Shown piece after piece: positions 8,233 to 16,593 of a DNA stretch of 44,598 bases. The position numbers were made by a program, and so were the translations under genes. This stretch comes from Synergistaceae bacterium. GTDB taxonomy: Bacteria; Synergistota; Synergistia; Synergistales; Synergistaceae. How positions within the stretch are numbered: position 1 is the stretch's first letter; each line of letters opens with the position of its first letter. The notes below the pieces were generated by a model, which was not told the DNA's origin, ran no database searches, and saw nothing but the letters and a program-made list of their open reading frames with translations. The DNA is taken from assembly GCA_031289775.1 (NCBI GenBank), contig JAITOY010000027.1:1-44598 (forward strand). The letters run 5' to 3'.

Positions 8233-8910
8233 TCAGTTTCCGCGCGGAGCGAGCTCTACTGCGTACATATTGTTCGACTCATCCGTTATAATTCCGTACC
8301 TCGATGATGTGGTGACAAGGATGTTGGACGTGGACGAGTTGTAGACGGACACCTTCGGCCCCCTCGTCATATCCTCGATCCGAACTATTTCCTCGCCGCC
8401 GCTCACTCCGACCCAGACGACCGCATCATTAGCCGAAATGATCCCCTTCGGCGTCGTTATGCTTACTCCAACCTCATTTTTGAGACCTATGCTTCCAGTG
8501 GTTATCATCGCGCCGCCGACCGTGATATACACCGAAAAGCGCGACGCCTTCGGGCTGTGGACTACATCCAGAATAGACAACTCGCTGTTCGGCGAGAGCT
8601 CTATGATCGTGCCGTCGAGAAAATTGACCGTCACCGACGCGCCGTCGCCAGTCCTCAGGATGTCGAAGTCGTTGACGGCAGAGCCTACTCCCAGCTCAAA
8701 ACGCTTGCCGCTCCTTTCTACCCAAGCGGAGGGCGTCAACCTTATGATGGTTCCCCGAACCGGGGTAGCCGTCTTGTCAACCTCGAAAGACGCCGAATAC
8801 GCCGGCTGGCCGAACCTGAAAAGAACAAAGAAAAAAAACAGAGAGAGAAACGCGGCCAATATAGCCTTTTTTTGTTTTTTTTGCCTATTTTGCTCAATAA
8901 TCGCTGACAT
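8233..8910 (-). CDS. FecR-domain protein with N-terminal membrane anchor
   Basis: 225 residues from ATG 8910, chosen because GGGAGGAA lies 6 nt upstream and covers the alternative ATG at 8925. Residues ~16-39 form a single hydrophobic segment (signal peptide or anchor) ending FGQPAYSA. The rest is a beta-rich FecR domain: GSAVNDFDILRTGDGASVTVNFLDGTIIELSPNSEL is the classic repeat, followed by a long beta region. In iron uptake FecR relays signal to a sigma factor, but many stand-alone FecR proteins are simply extracytoplasmic; no sigma factor or TonB receptor gene is adjacent here. It is the first gene of a two-gene unit with the PH-domain protein. An extended -10 (TGTTATAAT) lies about 40 bases upstream. 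Confidence 0.82.
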   Translation of the reverse strand: MSAIIEQNRQKKQKKAILAAFLSLFFFFVLFRFGQPAYSASFEVDKTATPVRGTIIRLTPSAWVERSGKRFELGVGSAVNDFDILRTGDGASVTVNFLDGTIIELSPNSELSILDVVHSPKASRFSVYITVGGAMITTGSIGLKNEVGVSITTPKGIISANDAVVWVGVSGGEEIVRIEDMTRGPKVSVYNSSTSNILVTTSSRYGIITDESNNMYAVELAPRGN

Positions 8911-8948
8911 TGATATTCCTCCCATATTTCCAAAAACGTCACGGCAGT

Positions 8949-8957
8949 ATTATAACA
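8949..8957 (-). promoter_or_regulatory. extended -10 promoter of the FecR/PH unit
   Basis: Minus strand TGTTATAAT: a perfect TATAAT (8954-8949) preceded by TGN. No good -35 is seen at 16-18 nt, as expected when an extended -10 compensates. It directs transcription into the gene starting at 8910. Confidence 0.5.
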
Positions 8958-9002
8958 ACATAATGGCAGGGACGCCATATTCCTGAAAGCGCTTATTTTT
9001 CA

Positions 9003-9530
9003 TTATTTTTCATACGCCTCTGGCGGTATCGGCCTATCCGTTATCTTATCGCGGCTTTTCCGCACGCCGTCGGCCGATTTTCTCGACCACTCGGCCAGTT
9101 TCGCGGCGAAAGACGTATCGGAGAGAGCTATTATTCGTATGGCGAAAAGAGCCGCGTTTCTCGCTCCGTCGATGCCCATGCTGGCCACCGGTATCCCGGG
9201 CGGCATCTGCGCCACAGATAAGAGGGCGTCCGCGCCGACTAAGGGCCCTGAGGCTATCGGGACGCCTATGACGGGCAGCGTTGTGTGGGCCGCCACAACC
9301 CCAGGGAGCGCGGCTGAGAGACCGGCCATCGCTATTATCGCCTTCACTCCGCGAGACGCGGCGCCGGACGCGTAGTTCACAACGTCTTCGGGCGTACGGT
9401 GAGCCGAGGCAATCCCGACCTCGAACGGAACCCCAAACTCCTCCAGTATCTCCGCAGCATCAGCGACGACCCTGAGGTCGGACGAAGAGCCAGTCAATAT
9501 ACCGACAAGCGGTTTTCCCATATTCATCAT
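9003..9530 (-). CDS. purE: 5-(carboxyamino)imidazole ribonucleotide mutase PurE
   Basis: 175 residues. PurE forms CAIR in step 6 of purine synthesis. Motifs: GSSSDL near residue 15 (phosphate binding), SAHRTPE (catalytic His) and AGLSAALPGVVAAHT. The SAHRTP wording fits class I (N5-CAIR mutase), but the family's GGAAHLPG loop reads GLSAALPG, so the second His is absent. No purK lies nearby; whether the enzyme works with N5-CAIR or carboxylates AIR directly cannot be read from sequence. The start overlaps the purD stop (ATGA), with GAAGG ahead. The C-terminal ~30 residues extend past the core. It is the last gene of the operon. Confidence 0.92.
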   Translation of the reverse strand: MMNMGKPLVGILTGSSSDLRVVADAAEILEEFGVPFEVGIASAHRTPEDVVNYASGAASRGVKAIIAMAGLSAALPGVVAAHTTLPVIGVPIASGPLVGADALLSVAQMPPGIPVASMGIDGARNAALFAIRIIALSDTSFAAKLAEWSRKSADGVRKSRDKITDRPIPPEAYEK

Positions 9531-10843
9531 CCTTCACTCCATCCAATGTCCTTTCTGTAGTGAACTCCATCGAATTTGATCCCGGCAGCCCGCTCGTACG
9601 CGACGCGGCGCGCCTCGTCGAACGAGTCTCCGAGGCCGACGACCGAAAGAACCCGGCCGCCTGACGTCACGACCTCTCCGTTCGGGCCGTATTTTGTGCC
9701 AGCGTGGTAGATGGACGCGCCTGATTTGTCGCCGTCTATGCCTGATATGGGCAGATCCTTTTTAAATTCGCCAGGGTAGCCGCCGGACGCGAGTACGACG
9801 CAGAGAGCGCATCCTGAGCTGCCGGAGTCATCTATCGCGCCAATGTCGCCCTCGGCGCAAGCCAGCAAAAGCCGACCGAGGTCGCCGGCGTATAGCGGCA
9901 GCACGACCTGTGTCTCCGGATCGCCAAACCTTACGTTGTACTCGACCACCGAAACCATGGTCTCGGAGGCGCGTTCGTCCTGGTCTAACATAAGGCCCAT
10001 GTATAAGACCCCCCTGTAGTCGATACCCTCGCTCCTGAAGCCTTCGAGGGTCGGGAGGAGCACGTCGTGAACGACTTTTCCCATTGCGCCGGCCGGCAGA
10101 TTCACAGGCGCGTAAGCGCCCATGCCCCCTGTGTTCGGGCCCATGTCGCCGTCGAATACCCTCTTGTGATCGCGGCTCGGCTCGAGAAGCCGGAAGGATT
10201 TTACGCCGCCGCCGCCGTCGGTGAGCGCAAAAACCGTTAGCTCTCTGCCGTGGGAGAAGTCCTCTATCACTATCGTGCGTCCCGCCTCGCCGAGACTGCC
10301 TGCAAAAAGTTCGCCGCATATTCTCTCGGCCTCGCCAACATCGTCCGAGAGAAACACTCCCTTCCCGGAGGCAAGCCCATCCGCTTTTATAACGTAGGGC
10401 GATTTTCGCGAAACGAGCGCGTCCCGGCACTGGCCGATATCGTGGCAGATGTCGAAGCGAGCCGTCGGCACGCCGTGGCGCGCCATGAATTTTTTCGCGA
10501 AGGCCTTGCTTCCCTCAAGACGCGCACCATCAGTCCCCGGGCCAAACACAAGCGTACCGGATCGGCGAAGCGCGTCGGAGACGCCGGAAACAAGCGGCGC
10601 CTCCGGGCCGACCACAACGAAACTTATACGACGTGAGGCGCACAAATCAACGACGGCAGAAGCGTCGCAAGGGTCGATGTTGTGGAGCTCCGCAATGCGT
10701 CCGATGCCCGGGTTCCCGGGAGCACAGTGAATCTCCCCCGCTATGGACGACCTCGAGAGCGTCTCGGCGAGACAGTGCTCTCGTCCGCCTCCGCCGAGGA
10801 TAAGGATGTTTATCTTGTTTGAGTTCCCAGAGAGACTGTTCAT
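9527..10843 (-). CDS. purD: phosphoribosylamine-glycine ligase PurD
   Basis: 438 residues. PurD joins glycine to phosphoribosylamine with ATP (step 2 of purine synthesis). The N-terminal GGGGREHCLA loop, VVGPEAPL, the ATP-grasp region YVIKADGLASGKGVFL and the block GPNTGGMGAYAP are all present, as is the metal-binding VEYNVRFGDPETQVVLP near residue 288. Length matches the single-function enzyme (about 420-430). The ATG lies one base after the purH stop and its stop overlaps the purE start, so translation is coupled across purH-purD-purE. Confidence 0.96.
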   Translation of the reverse strand: MNSLSGNSNKINILILGGGGREHCLAETLSRSSIAGEIHCAPGNPGIGRIAELHNIDPCDASAVVDLCASRRISFVVVGPEAPLVSGVSDALRRSGTLVFGPGTDGARLEGSKAFAKKFMARHGVPTARFDICHDIGQCRDALVSRKSPYVIKADGLASGKGVFLSDDVGEAERICGELFAGSLGEAGRTIVIEDFSHGRELTVFALTDGGGGVKSFRLLEPSRDHKRVFDGDMGPNTGGMGAYAPVNLPAGAMGKVVHDVLLPTLEGFRSEGIDYRGVLYMGLMLDQDERASETMVSVVEYNVRFGDPETQVVLPLYAGDLGRLLLACAEGDIGAIDDSGSSGCALCVVLASGGYPGEFKKDLPISGIDGDKSGASIYHAGTKYGPNGEVVTSGGRVLSVVGLGDSFDEARRVAYERAAGIKFDGVHYRKDIGWSEG

Positions 10844-10844
10844 T

Positions 10845-12374
10845 TCAATGCCTGAAAGTGCGGGGGCCGCCGATGAACATACTCACCCCGAGCGATCTCG
10901 CTCGCGCCGCCACATCTTCGTCCTTCACGGAACCTCCCGGCTGTATTATCGCCGTGACGCCGGCTTCGGCAGCGAGCTCGACTGTGTCCGGGAATGGGAA
11001 AAACGCGTCCGAGGCGAGCACGGCGCCCTTCGCCTGTTCCCCAGCCTGGGCGATTGCGTACCTCGCGGCGTCCACCCTGTTCGTGAAGCCGCCACCGACT
11101 CCGACTGAGGCCAAGTTCTTAGCCAGTACTATAGCGTTGCTTTTCGCGAGGCTCACGACGCGCCACGCAAAAAGCAGGTCGCCCCAGAGATCCTGCCTCG
11201 GCTCTCCTATCCAGTGCCCGTCCGACTGCGATGGAAGCGGCGGTGAAGTCTCTGCCTGGATCAAAAAACCTGACCTGTTCGCCGTTATCTGCTCCCTCGG
11301 CGTGTACAAGCCAGTTATCGAGAGCAGGCGCAGGTTCGGTTTTTTCGCCTTCAGGAACTCTATGGCGTCCTCGTCTATCTCCGGGGCCGCGACTATTTCG
11401 TAAAAGCGCTCCGACAATCTCTCTGCCAGAGGTCTGTCTATCCTAGCCGTAAAGCCGGCTATGCCGCCGAACGCGGATACCGGGTCGCTTGCAAGCGCCC
11501 GTTCATAGGCGGAGAGCGGGTCGGAGGCCTCAGAGACGCCGCAAGGGGTCGTGTGCTTGACTATGATACAGGCGCAGCTCGACTGGAATATAACCTGTCC
11601 CTTCAGAAGAGTGTCGAGATCGAGGAGGTTGTTGTAGGAGAGCTCCTTGCCGGAGTGCTGGACAAATACCGGGTTTGCCAGAGTCGGCATAAAAAGCGAC
11701 GCCTCCTGGTAAGGGTTCTCTCCGTAGCGCAGTTTCTGAACTCTGCGCAGGGAGAGGATCTTCTCAGGCTCGTCGCCAGAATACCCAAGTGCGTCTATGA
11801 GCCCCTCGTGAATAGTGGCGTCGTAGGACGCGGTCACGCGAAACGCCTTTATTGCGAGATCCTTTCGGAGCGACTCCGATATCCCTCCGCTTCGCAGCGC
11901 GTCCTGTATTGATGGATAATCCGCAGGATCCGTCACGACAATGACGTGCTCGTAGTTTTTCGCAGCAGCCCTTATGAGCGATACGCCGCCGATGTCGATC
12001 TTCTCTATGAGCTCCTCGCGCGACGCGTTTTTCCTCGCCGTCTCCTCGAAGGGATACAGCGTGCATACGACGACGTCTATCCTCGGAATGCCGTGCTCCG
12101 CGCGGTCGGCCTCGTCACGATCGAGCCCGCGCCGCGCGAGTATGCCCCCCATTATCTTTGGGTGCAGAGTTTTAACGCGGCCGCCGAGAATGGCCGGCAC
12201 ACCCGTGATATCGAGAACCTCTGTAACGTCGATGCCCTCGTCGCGCAGATGCCGCGCCGTGCCTGAGCTCGACACGACGTCATATCCGGCGTCAGCGAGC
12301 GCTGACGCGAGACCGGCAATGCCTTCCTTATCCCAGACGGATATGAGCGCCAGCGGTTTGTTCAGCCCGTCCAT
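10845..12374 (-). CDS. purH: bifunctional AICAR transformylase/IMP cyclohydrolase PurH
   Basis: 509 residues, standard length. It performs the last two steps to IMP. The N-terminal MGS-like cyclohydrolase domain (residues 1-~150) shows ALISVWDKEGI, SSGTARHL and GRVKTLHPKIMGG. The C-terminal transformylase domain carries LRYGENPYQEAS, ELSYNNLLDLD, the catalytic IIVKHTTPCG with its Lys-His, and LASDAFFPFPDT. GGGGAGG about 6 nt before the ATG is a good ribosome binding site. An 84-base gap separates it from purN, the largest in the operon, and I see no terminator in it. Confidence 0.97.
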   Translation of the reverse strand: MDGLNKPLALISVWDKEGIAGLASALADAGYDVVSSSGTARHLRDEGIDVTEVLDITGVPAILGGRVKTLHPKIMGGILARRGLDRDEADRAEHGIPRIDVVVCTLYPFEETARKNASREELIEKIDIGGVSLIRAAAKNYEHVIVVTDPADYPSIQDALRSGGISESLRKDLAIKAFRVTASYDATIHEGLIDALGYSGDEPEKILSLRRVQKLRYGENPYQEASLFMPTLANPVFVQHSGKELSYNNLLDLDTLLKGQVIFQSSCACIIVKHTTPCGVSEASDPLSAYERALASDPVSAFGGIAGFTARIDRPLAERLSERFYEIVAAPEIDEDAIEFLKAKKPNLRLLSITGLYTPREQITANRSGFLIQAETSPPLPSQSDGHWIGEPRQDLWGDLLFAWRVVSLAKSNAIVLAKNLASVGVGGGFTNRVDAARYAIAQAGEQAKGAVLASDAFFPFPDTVELAAEAGVTAIIQPGGSVKDEDVAARARSLGVSMFIGGPRTFRH

Positions 12375-12458
12375 GAAACCATCCTCCCCAACCTATATGT
12401 TTCTGAATTTGTCGTCAGGAGCCCAAAAGGTGAAGATTAAACCCGGCAGCCTCCGTAT

Positions 12459-13031
12459 TTAAATGTCCTCGTTGATGAGTTCCTGAAGCGCTTTTGGGTA
12501 CAGTCGGTGCTCGACGGCGTGGACGCGGCTTTCGAGCGTCTCCTCCGTGTCGCCTGGGAGTATCGCTACCTCCTCCTGCGCGATGATCGGTCCGTGATCC
12601 ACGAACTCGTCGACAATGTGTATCGTTACGCCGGCGTAATCAGCGCCGGCCTCAAACGCGTCCTTTATTGCGCGCGCGCCCGGGAACGCCGGCAGCATCG
12701 ACGGATGAACGTTCACGATCCTGCCCCGGAATTTGCTGACAAACGAGGATGAAAGTATTCTCATAAAGCCCGCCAGCACGATCCAGTCCACGTCCCTTTC
12801 GACTATTGCCTCGACAATGGCTCGTTCGTTCTCCTCGCGCGAGAGACCTGACGCATAAGGAGCGACGAGCGTCTCGCAACCCATGCGGCGAGCGTTTACG
12901 AGCCCCGGCGCGCCTGGTTTGTCGCTTATCACTATTGCGACATCGGCGTCGAGCTCGCCCCTTTTACTGGCGTTTAACAGCGCTGTCATGTTTGTGCCGT
13001 TGCCGGATATGAGAATCGCTATTTTTTTCAT
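12459..13031 (-). CDS. purN: phosphoribosylglycinamide formyltransferase PurN
   Basis: 190 residues from ATG 13031, which begins the standard KKIAILISGNGTNM Rossmann start; the open frame extends 18 codons upstream into purM but that part is unlike the family. It transfers formyl from 10-formyl-THF to GAR. Key residues: the Asn-x-His of NVHPSMLPAFPG, and the Asp of the HIVDEFVDHGPII segment, all in place. The gene follows the purM stop by 10 bases with no clear ribosome binding site, suggesting coupling. Having purN rather than purT means formyl comes from folate, in line with a glyA gene elsewhere in the window. Confidence 0.95.
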   Translation of the reverse strand: MKKIAILISGNGTNMTALLNASKRGELDADVAIVISDKPGAPGLVNARRMGCETLVAPYASGLSREENERAIVEAIVERDVDWIVLAGFMRILSSSFVSKFRGRIVNVHPSMLPAFPGARAIKDAFEAGADYAGVTIHIVDEFVDHGPIIAQEEVAILPGDTEETLESRVHAVEHRLYPKALQELINEDI

Positions 13032-13041
13032 GGCTTTAAAT

Positions 13042-14037
13042 TTACGCCGTTTTGACGACTCGCCCAACTTCGACCGGGGACTCACCGAACGCTACCAGCG
13101 AATCGACAAGCGCCGCCGCGCTCTCAGCCGAGAGGATGAAGACATAACCTATGCCGAGGTTAAACACGCGCCTCATCTCGGCCTCGTCTACTCCGGCGCG
13201 CGCAATGATGCCGAAAATGCCGGGGCGCTCCCAGAGGCCGTAGCCGATCCGAGATACGAGCCCATGAGGCATCACCCTGTTTATGTTCGACTCGAGGCCC
13301 CCGCCAGTGATATGCGCCATACCTTTCACCGGCGCGGTTGAGATCGCGGACAAGGCCTGCCTGACGTATATCCTGGTCGGACGCATGAGCGCTTGCCCCA
13401 GAGTCTCCCCTCCAATTTCATCGAGGGCGGCCTCGAGCGACAGTTTCATGCCGTCGTCCACAAGCGCCTTTCGCGCGAGGCTATAGCCGTTGCTGTGAAT
13501 GCCGGAGCTCGGAAGGCCTATTATCGAGTCCCCTTCGCAGATACCTGCGCCGTCAATAATTTTTGCGTCGTCGATAAGCCCAGCTGCGAAACCAGCCAGG
13601 TCGAAGCCGTCCCCCGGGTATATGCCGGGAAGCTCGGCCGTCTCACCGCCGAGCAGGGCGCACTCGCTCTCCTCGCAACCGTCCAGTATCCCCGCCATTA
13701 TCTCCTCCATGACTCTCAGGTTCAGTCGCTCGCAGGCGATATAGTCAAGGAAAAACAACGGAACAGCGCCACAGGTCACGAGGTCGTTCACGCTCATGGC
13801 CACCAGATCCTGCCCGAGTCCGCGATATAAACCTGTGGCCTTAGCAAGCGAAAGTTTCGTGCCGACGCCGTCGCAGCAGGCAGCGAGCGACCTTCCTCCG
13901 CCTATTTTATAAAGCCCGCTGAATCCGCCAATTCCGCCGGCCTTCGGCAGAGCCTCTCTCGAAGCGACAAGGCGCTTGACTACCCCGACCCAGGCCTCCC
14001 CAGCGTCTATGTCGACGCCAGCCCCCTTATAGTCCAT
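13042..14037 (-). CDS. purM: phosphoribosylformylglycinamidine cyclo-ligase PurM
   Basis: 331 residues from ATG 14037, which gives the usual short lead into DYKGAGVDIDAGE; an in-frame ATG at 14073 would add 12 residues overlapping purC. PurM closes the imidazole ring of AIR using ATP. Motifs: CCDGVGTKLSLA, GQDLVAMSVNDLVTCGA, FFLDYIA, LLGGETAELPGIY, GLPSSGIHSNGYSLAR and MAHITGGGL. GGGAGG lies 14 nt ahead of the chosen start. The overlap or near overlap with purC and purN supports one transcript. Confidence 0.95.
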   Translation of the reverse strand: MDYKGAGVDIDAGEAWVGVVKRLVASREALPKAGGIGGFSGLYKIGGGRSLAACCDGVGTKLSLAKATGLYRGLGQDLVAMSVNDLVTCGAVPLFFLDYIACERLNLRVMEEIMAGILDGCEESECALLGGETAELPGIYPGDGFDLAGFAAGLIDDAKIIDGAGICEGDSIIGLPSSGIHSNGYSLARKALVDDGMKLSLEAALDEIGGETLGQALMRPTRIYVRQALSAISTAPVKGMAHITGGGLESNINRVMPHGLVSRIGYGLWERPGIFGIIARAGVDEAEMRRVFNLGIGYVFILSAESAAALVDSLVAFGESPVEVGRVVKTA

Positions 14038-14042
14038 TTCGC

Positions 14043-14768
14043 TTATTTCGCCCTCCCGGATAGCCTCTTCCATATCTCCTCATAAGCGCCAAGCACGTTC
14101 CCCAAATCCTTGCGGAAGCGATCCTTGTCGAGTCTGTCCCCTGTCGACACATCCCAAAAACGGCATGTATCCGGCGATATCTCGTCCGCGAGGAGCAGTT
14201 TGCCGCTCATGTCCTTGCCGAACTCGAGCTTGAAGTCCACGAGCACTACGCTAATCCCATTGAACAAGGCCGTCAGCAGATCGTTCACCCGGACGGCAAC
14301 GCTTTTTATAGCCCAAAGATCCTCCTGAGAGGCCCATCCGAAGAGTATGGCGTGATCCTCTGTCACTATGGGGTCGCCAAGATCGTCGTCCTTGAAGTAT
14401 AACTCGACAAGCGGCTGCTGCAGTCTGATCCCCTCACCAACCCCAAGTCGCTTACAGATGGAACCCGTCGTAATATTGCGAACCACCACCTCGAGCGGCA
14501 ATATCCGAACCTTCACCGCGAGCTGGCAAAGTTCGTCGATCCTCTCTATGAAGTGGTGCGGCACGCCCTTGTCCGAGAGGTATTCAAAAATTTCGGAGCT
14601 GATCAGGTTGTTCAGCCGGCCTTTGCCGGACATCTCAGCGCGCTTCTCTCCGTTAAAAGCAGTGAAGCTGTCCTTGTATTCTATGATGGTTCTGTCCGGA
14701 TCGTTCGTGTTAAAGAGCCTTTTTGCCTTACCCTCGTAAATTTGTTCGCCCTTTATAATAACCGACAA
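14043..14768 (-). CDS. purC: SAICAR synthetase PurC
   Basis: 241 residues, normal for bacterial PurC. It joins aspartate to CAIR with ATP. Signatures: YEGKAKRLFNT at the start, EYKDSFTAFNG, EVVVRNITTGSICKRLG, DPIVTEDHAIL, VDFKLEFG and ADEISPDTCRFWD. The start is a TTG at 14768 with GAGGGA 6 nt upstream; no ATG or GTG gives a full N-terminus. It is the first gene of the purC-M-N-H-D-E operon, 26 bases from the expected transcription start, so the leader is too short for a riboswitch. Confidence 0.95.
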   Translation of the reverse strand: MSVIIKGEQIYEGKAKRLFNTNDPDRTIIEYKDSFTAFNGEKRAEMSGKGRLNNLISSEIFEYLSDKGVPHHFIERIDELCQLAVKVRILPLEVVVRNITTGSICKRLGVGEGIRLQQPLVELYFKDDDLGDPIVTEDHAILFGWASQEDLWAIKSVAVRVNDLLTALFNGISVVLVDFKLEFGKDMSGKLLLADEISPDTCRFWDVSTGDRLDKDRFRKDLGNVLGAYEEIWKRLSGRAK

Positions 14769-14800
14769 AAAAATCCCTCACTCTCTTTGGCATTTTCACT

Positions 14801-14828
14801 AATATACAACGCCCTCCCGTAATGTCAA
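14801..14828 (-). promoter_or_regulatory. sigma70 promoter of the purine operon
   Basis: Minus strand: a perfect TTGACA (14828-14823), a 16-nt spacer, then TATATT (14806-14801). It is placed 33 bases before the purC TTG start. I see no obvious repressor palindrome over it. Confidence 0.75.
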
Positions 14829-14893
14829 TTCACCGAGCAAGCGCCGGTTTATTGCGAGAACCTTGAACGGTAAATATTTAAACCCGAAAATTA

Positions 14894-14947
14894 TTGACTT
14901 CGATATTGAATAATGCTATGTACATTATAAATCCCTTTTGATAGAAT
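14894..14947 (+). promoter_or_regulatory. likely tandem promoters of the small ORF-gltS unit
   Basis: Two plus-strand candidates. First: TTGACT (14894-14899), 17 nt, TATGTA (14917-14922). Second: TGTACA (14919-14924), 17 nt, extended -10 TGATAGAAT (14939-14947). They are divergent from the purine promoter. The second has the same extended -10 as the one before the EamA gene at 2712-2720. Confidence 0.5.
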
Positions 14948-14983
14948 CATCTCATTAAAATTTTGTTTGTTGTGGAGGGAATG

Positions 14984-15172
14984 ATGCGATTGAAATCACT
15001 GTACGCCGGCGTTTACGTCCCTTCGACGCCTGTCTACGACCCAGCTCACGAGTATCCGGCTCAGGTAGCCGTCGTGATGAACGAATACTGGGCGGCGTAT
15101 TACCCGGTTCCCGCGCCGGTCGCCGTCGTGAGACCGGCAGTTGTTCCTCATACTTACATAATCTACAGATAA
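14984..15172 (+). CDS. Tyr/Pro/Val-rich small protein upstream of gltS
   Basis: 62 residues from ATG 14984, which has GGAGGG 4 nt upstream (ATG 14981 is too close to it). The protein is rich in Tyr, Pro and Val: it holds PSTPVYDPAHEYP, NEYWAAYYPVPAPVAVV and ends TYIIYR. There is no signal peptide, membrane helix or Cys. I recognise no family. It sits between a well-formed promoter region and gltS (44 bases downstream) on the same strand, so it is probably the first gene of that transcript. It could be a true small protein or a translated leader that tunes gltS. Third positions are GC-rich like the neighbouring genes, which favours real coding. Confidence 0.55.
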   Translation: MRLKSLYAGVYVPSTPVYDPAHEYPAQVAVVMNEYWAAYYPVPAPVAVVRPAVVPHTYIIYR

Positions 15173-15215
15173 TTTCCAACTTAAAATACACTACCAATGG
15201 CGAGGTGGCGCGGAT

Positions 15216-16505
15216 ATGGAAAGAGTGCTCGTGAATGGAATTTGGCAGTTCAAGTTCGACATGCTCCAGTCGGCCGCCTTGGGGGCCATTATGTATTACT
15301 TCGGCACGTGGCTGAGGTCTAAAATACCAGCGCTCGTCAAGTATTCCATACCGGCGCCGGCCGTCGGCGGCCTGACGGTCGCGATAATCACCGCAATCCT
15401 ACAGGCAAATGGCATAGCGAGTTTCGCGTTCGACGGCAGTTTGCAGACCGTCTTCATGATCTGTTTTTTCTGCACCGTCGGAATGAACGCGAGCTACAAG
15501 TTAGTTTTAAGGGGCGGCATCATGGTCGTCGCTTTCTGGGCTGTGGCCACTCTTACGTCGGTTCTGCAGAACGGCGCCGGCGTGCCCATCGCCATGGGCT
15601 TTGGCCTTAACCCTCTTATGGGAATAATCGGCGGCTCCATTCCGATGATAGGCGGCCTTGGCACAGCCGGCGCTTTCGGCGCGCTGTTCGAGGACGAGTA
15701 CGGCGTAGCCGGCGCTTTGAGCGCGGCCATCGCTTGCGCCACATTCGGCATGGTCGCGGGCTCCATCGTTGGCGGCCCTGTCGGGGAGTTGATCATAAAA
15801 GTCCGCAAGATAGCGACGCCCAGCTCAAAAGTCGGGACACCACTCGGCATCGGCATGAAAGAGGACGCCGTGCTCGAGGAAGTCGGCGATTTCGCGCAGG
15901 GAGGAGAGGCGATCGTGGAGGCCGATGAGGCTGAACACAAGGTCTCCGGCCCCCATCTCATGAAAAACCTTGCTTGGATACTCGTCGCGGCCGGCTTCGG
16001 CTCCGCAGTGAGTTATTACCTCAAAAAAGCCGGCATCACCCTGCCGCCCTACCTCGGGGCGATGATAGTAGCCATATTCATACGCAACATCGGCGACAAA
16101 ACCGCCTTGTTCGTAGTCGACTCCAAATGCGTCGGGATGATAGGCGACATAGCGCTCGAGCTCTTTATCACGATGGCTATAAATTCGCTGCAACTGGGGC
16201 AGCTAGCGAATCTGGCCGGGCCGCTCCTCGTCATGATGGCGACTCAAGTCGTCCTAATCGTTCTCATAGCATATTTTTTCGTATTCATGCTTTTCGGGAA
16301 AAACTACGATTCGACGGTCATGGCGAGCGGGACTATCGGGTTTGGCCTCGGAGCTACGCCAAACGCCCTCGTCTGTATGCAGGCGATCACGAACAAATAC
16401 GGCCCGTCAGAAAAAGCTTTTTTTGTGGTGCCAATAGTGGGCGCGTTCCTCGTGGATATCTCTAACGCCACAGTCATAGCTATAATGACAGGGTTTTTCA
16501 GGTAG
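15216..16505 (+). CDS. gltS: sodium/glutamate symporter family protein GltS
   Basis: 429 residues, the ESS (GltS) family: Na+-coupled uptake of glutamate across the inner membrane. About ten hydrophobic helices in two inverted halves, each with the Gly/Ser-rich re-entrant loop: GLNPLMGIIGGSIPMIGGLGT in the first and GTIGFGLGATPNALVCM in the second. A polar central loop (near 195-240) separates the halves, as in the family. GAGGTGG sets the ATG. The TAXI-type binding protein follows after 88 bases on the same strand with no terminator in between, so the two may be one uptake unit. The substrate could be a dicarboxylate other than glutamate. Confidence 0.9.
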   Translation: MERVLVNGIWQFKFDMLQSAALGAIMYYFGTWLRSKIPALVKYSIPAPAVGGLTVAIITAILQANGIASFAFDGSLQTVFMICFFCTVGMNASYKLVLRGGIMVVAFWAVATLTSVLQNGAGVPIAMGFGLNPLMGIIGGSIPMIGGLGTAGAFGALFEDEYGVAGALSAAIACATFGMVAGSIVGGPVGELIIKVRKIATPSSKVGTPLGIGMKEDAVLEEVGDFAQGGEAIVEADEAEHKVSGPHLMKNLAWILVAAGFGSAVSYYLKKAGITLPPYLGAMIVAIFIRNIGDKTALFVVDSKCVGMIGDIALELFITMAINSLQLGQLANLAGPLLVMMATQVVLIVLIAYFFVFMLFGKNYDSTVMASGTIGFGLGATPNALVCMQAITNKYGPSEKAFFVVPIVGAFLVDISNATVIAIMTGFFR

Positions 16506-16593
16506 CGGAAGACGCGCGCTTCCTTTGAGAATGGGCTGACAGACCCTGTAGATACGATTTTCTTTAAAAAAATGGGAGTCAGGTGAGAGAGCT

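Noticed and set aside
14769-14800. Possible purine riboswitch before purC
   Set aside because: The leader is only about 26 nt from the likely transcription start to the TTG, too short for a riboswitch fold.
16506-16593. Search for a TRAP permease or terminator between gltS and the TAXI gene
   Set aside because: The gap is 88 bases with only a 5-bp GGAAG/CTTCC pairing and no T tract; there is no permease gene.
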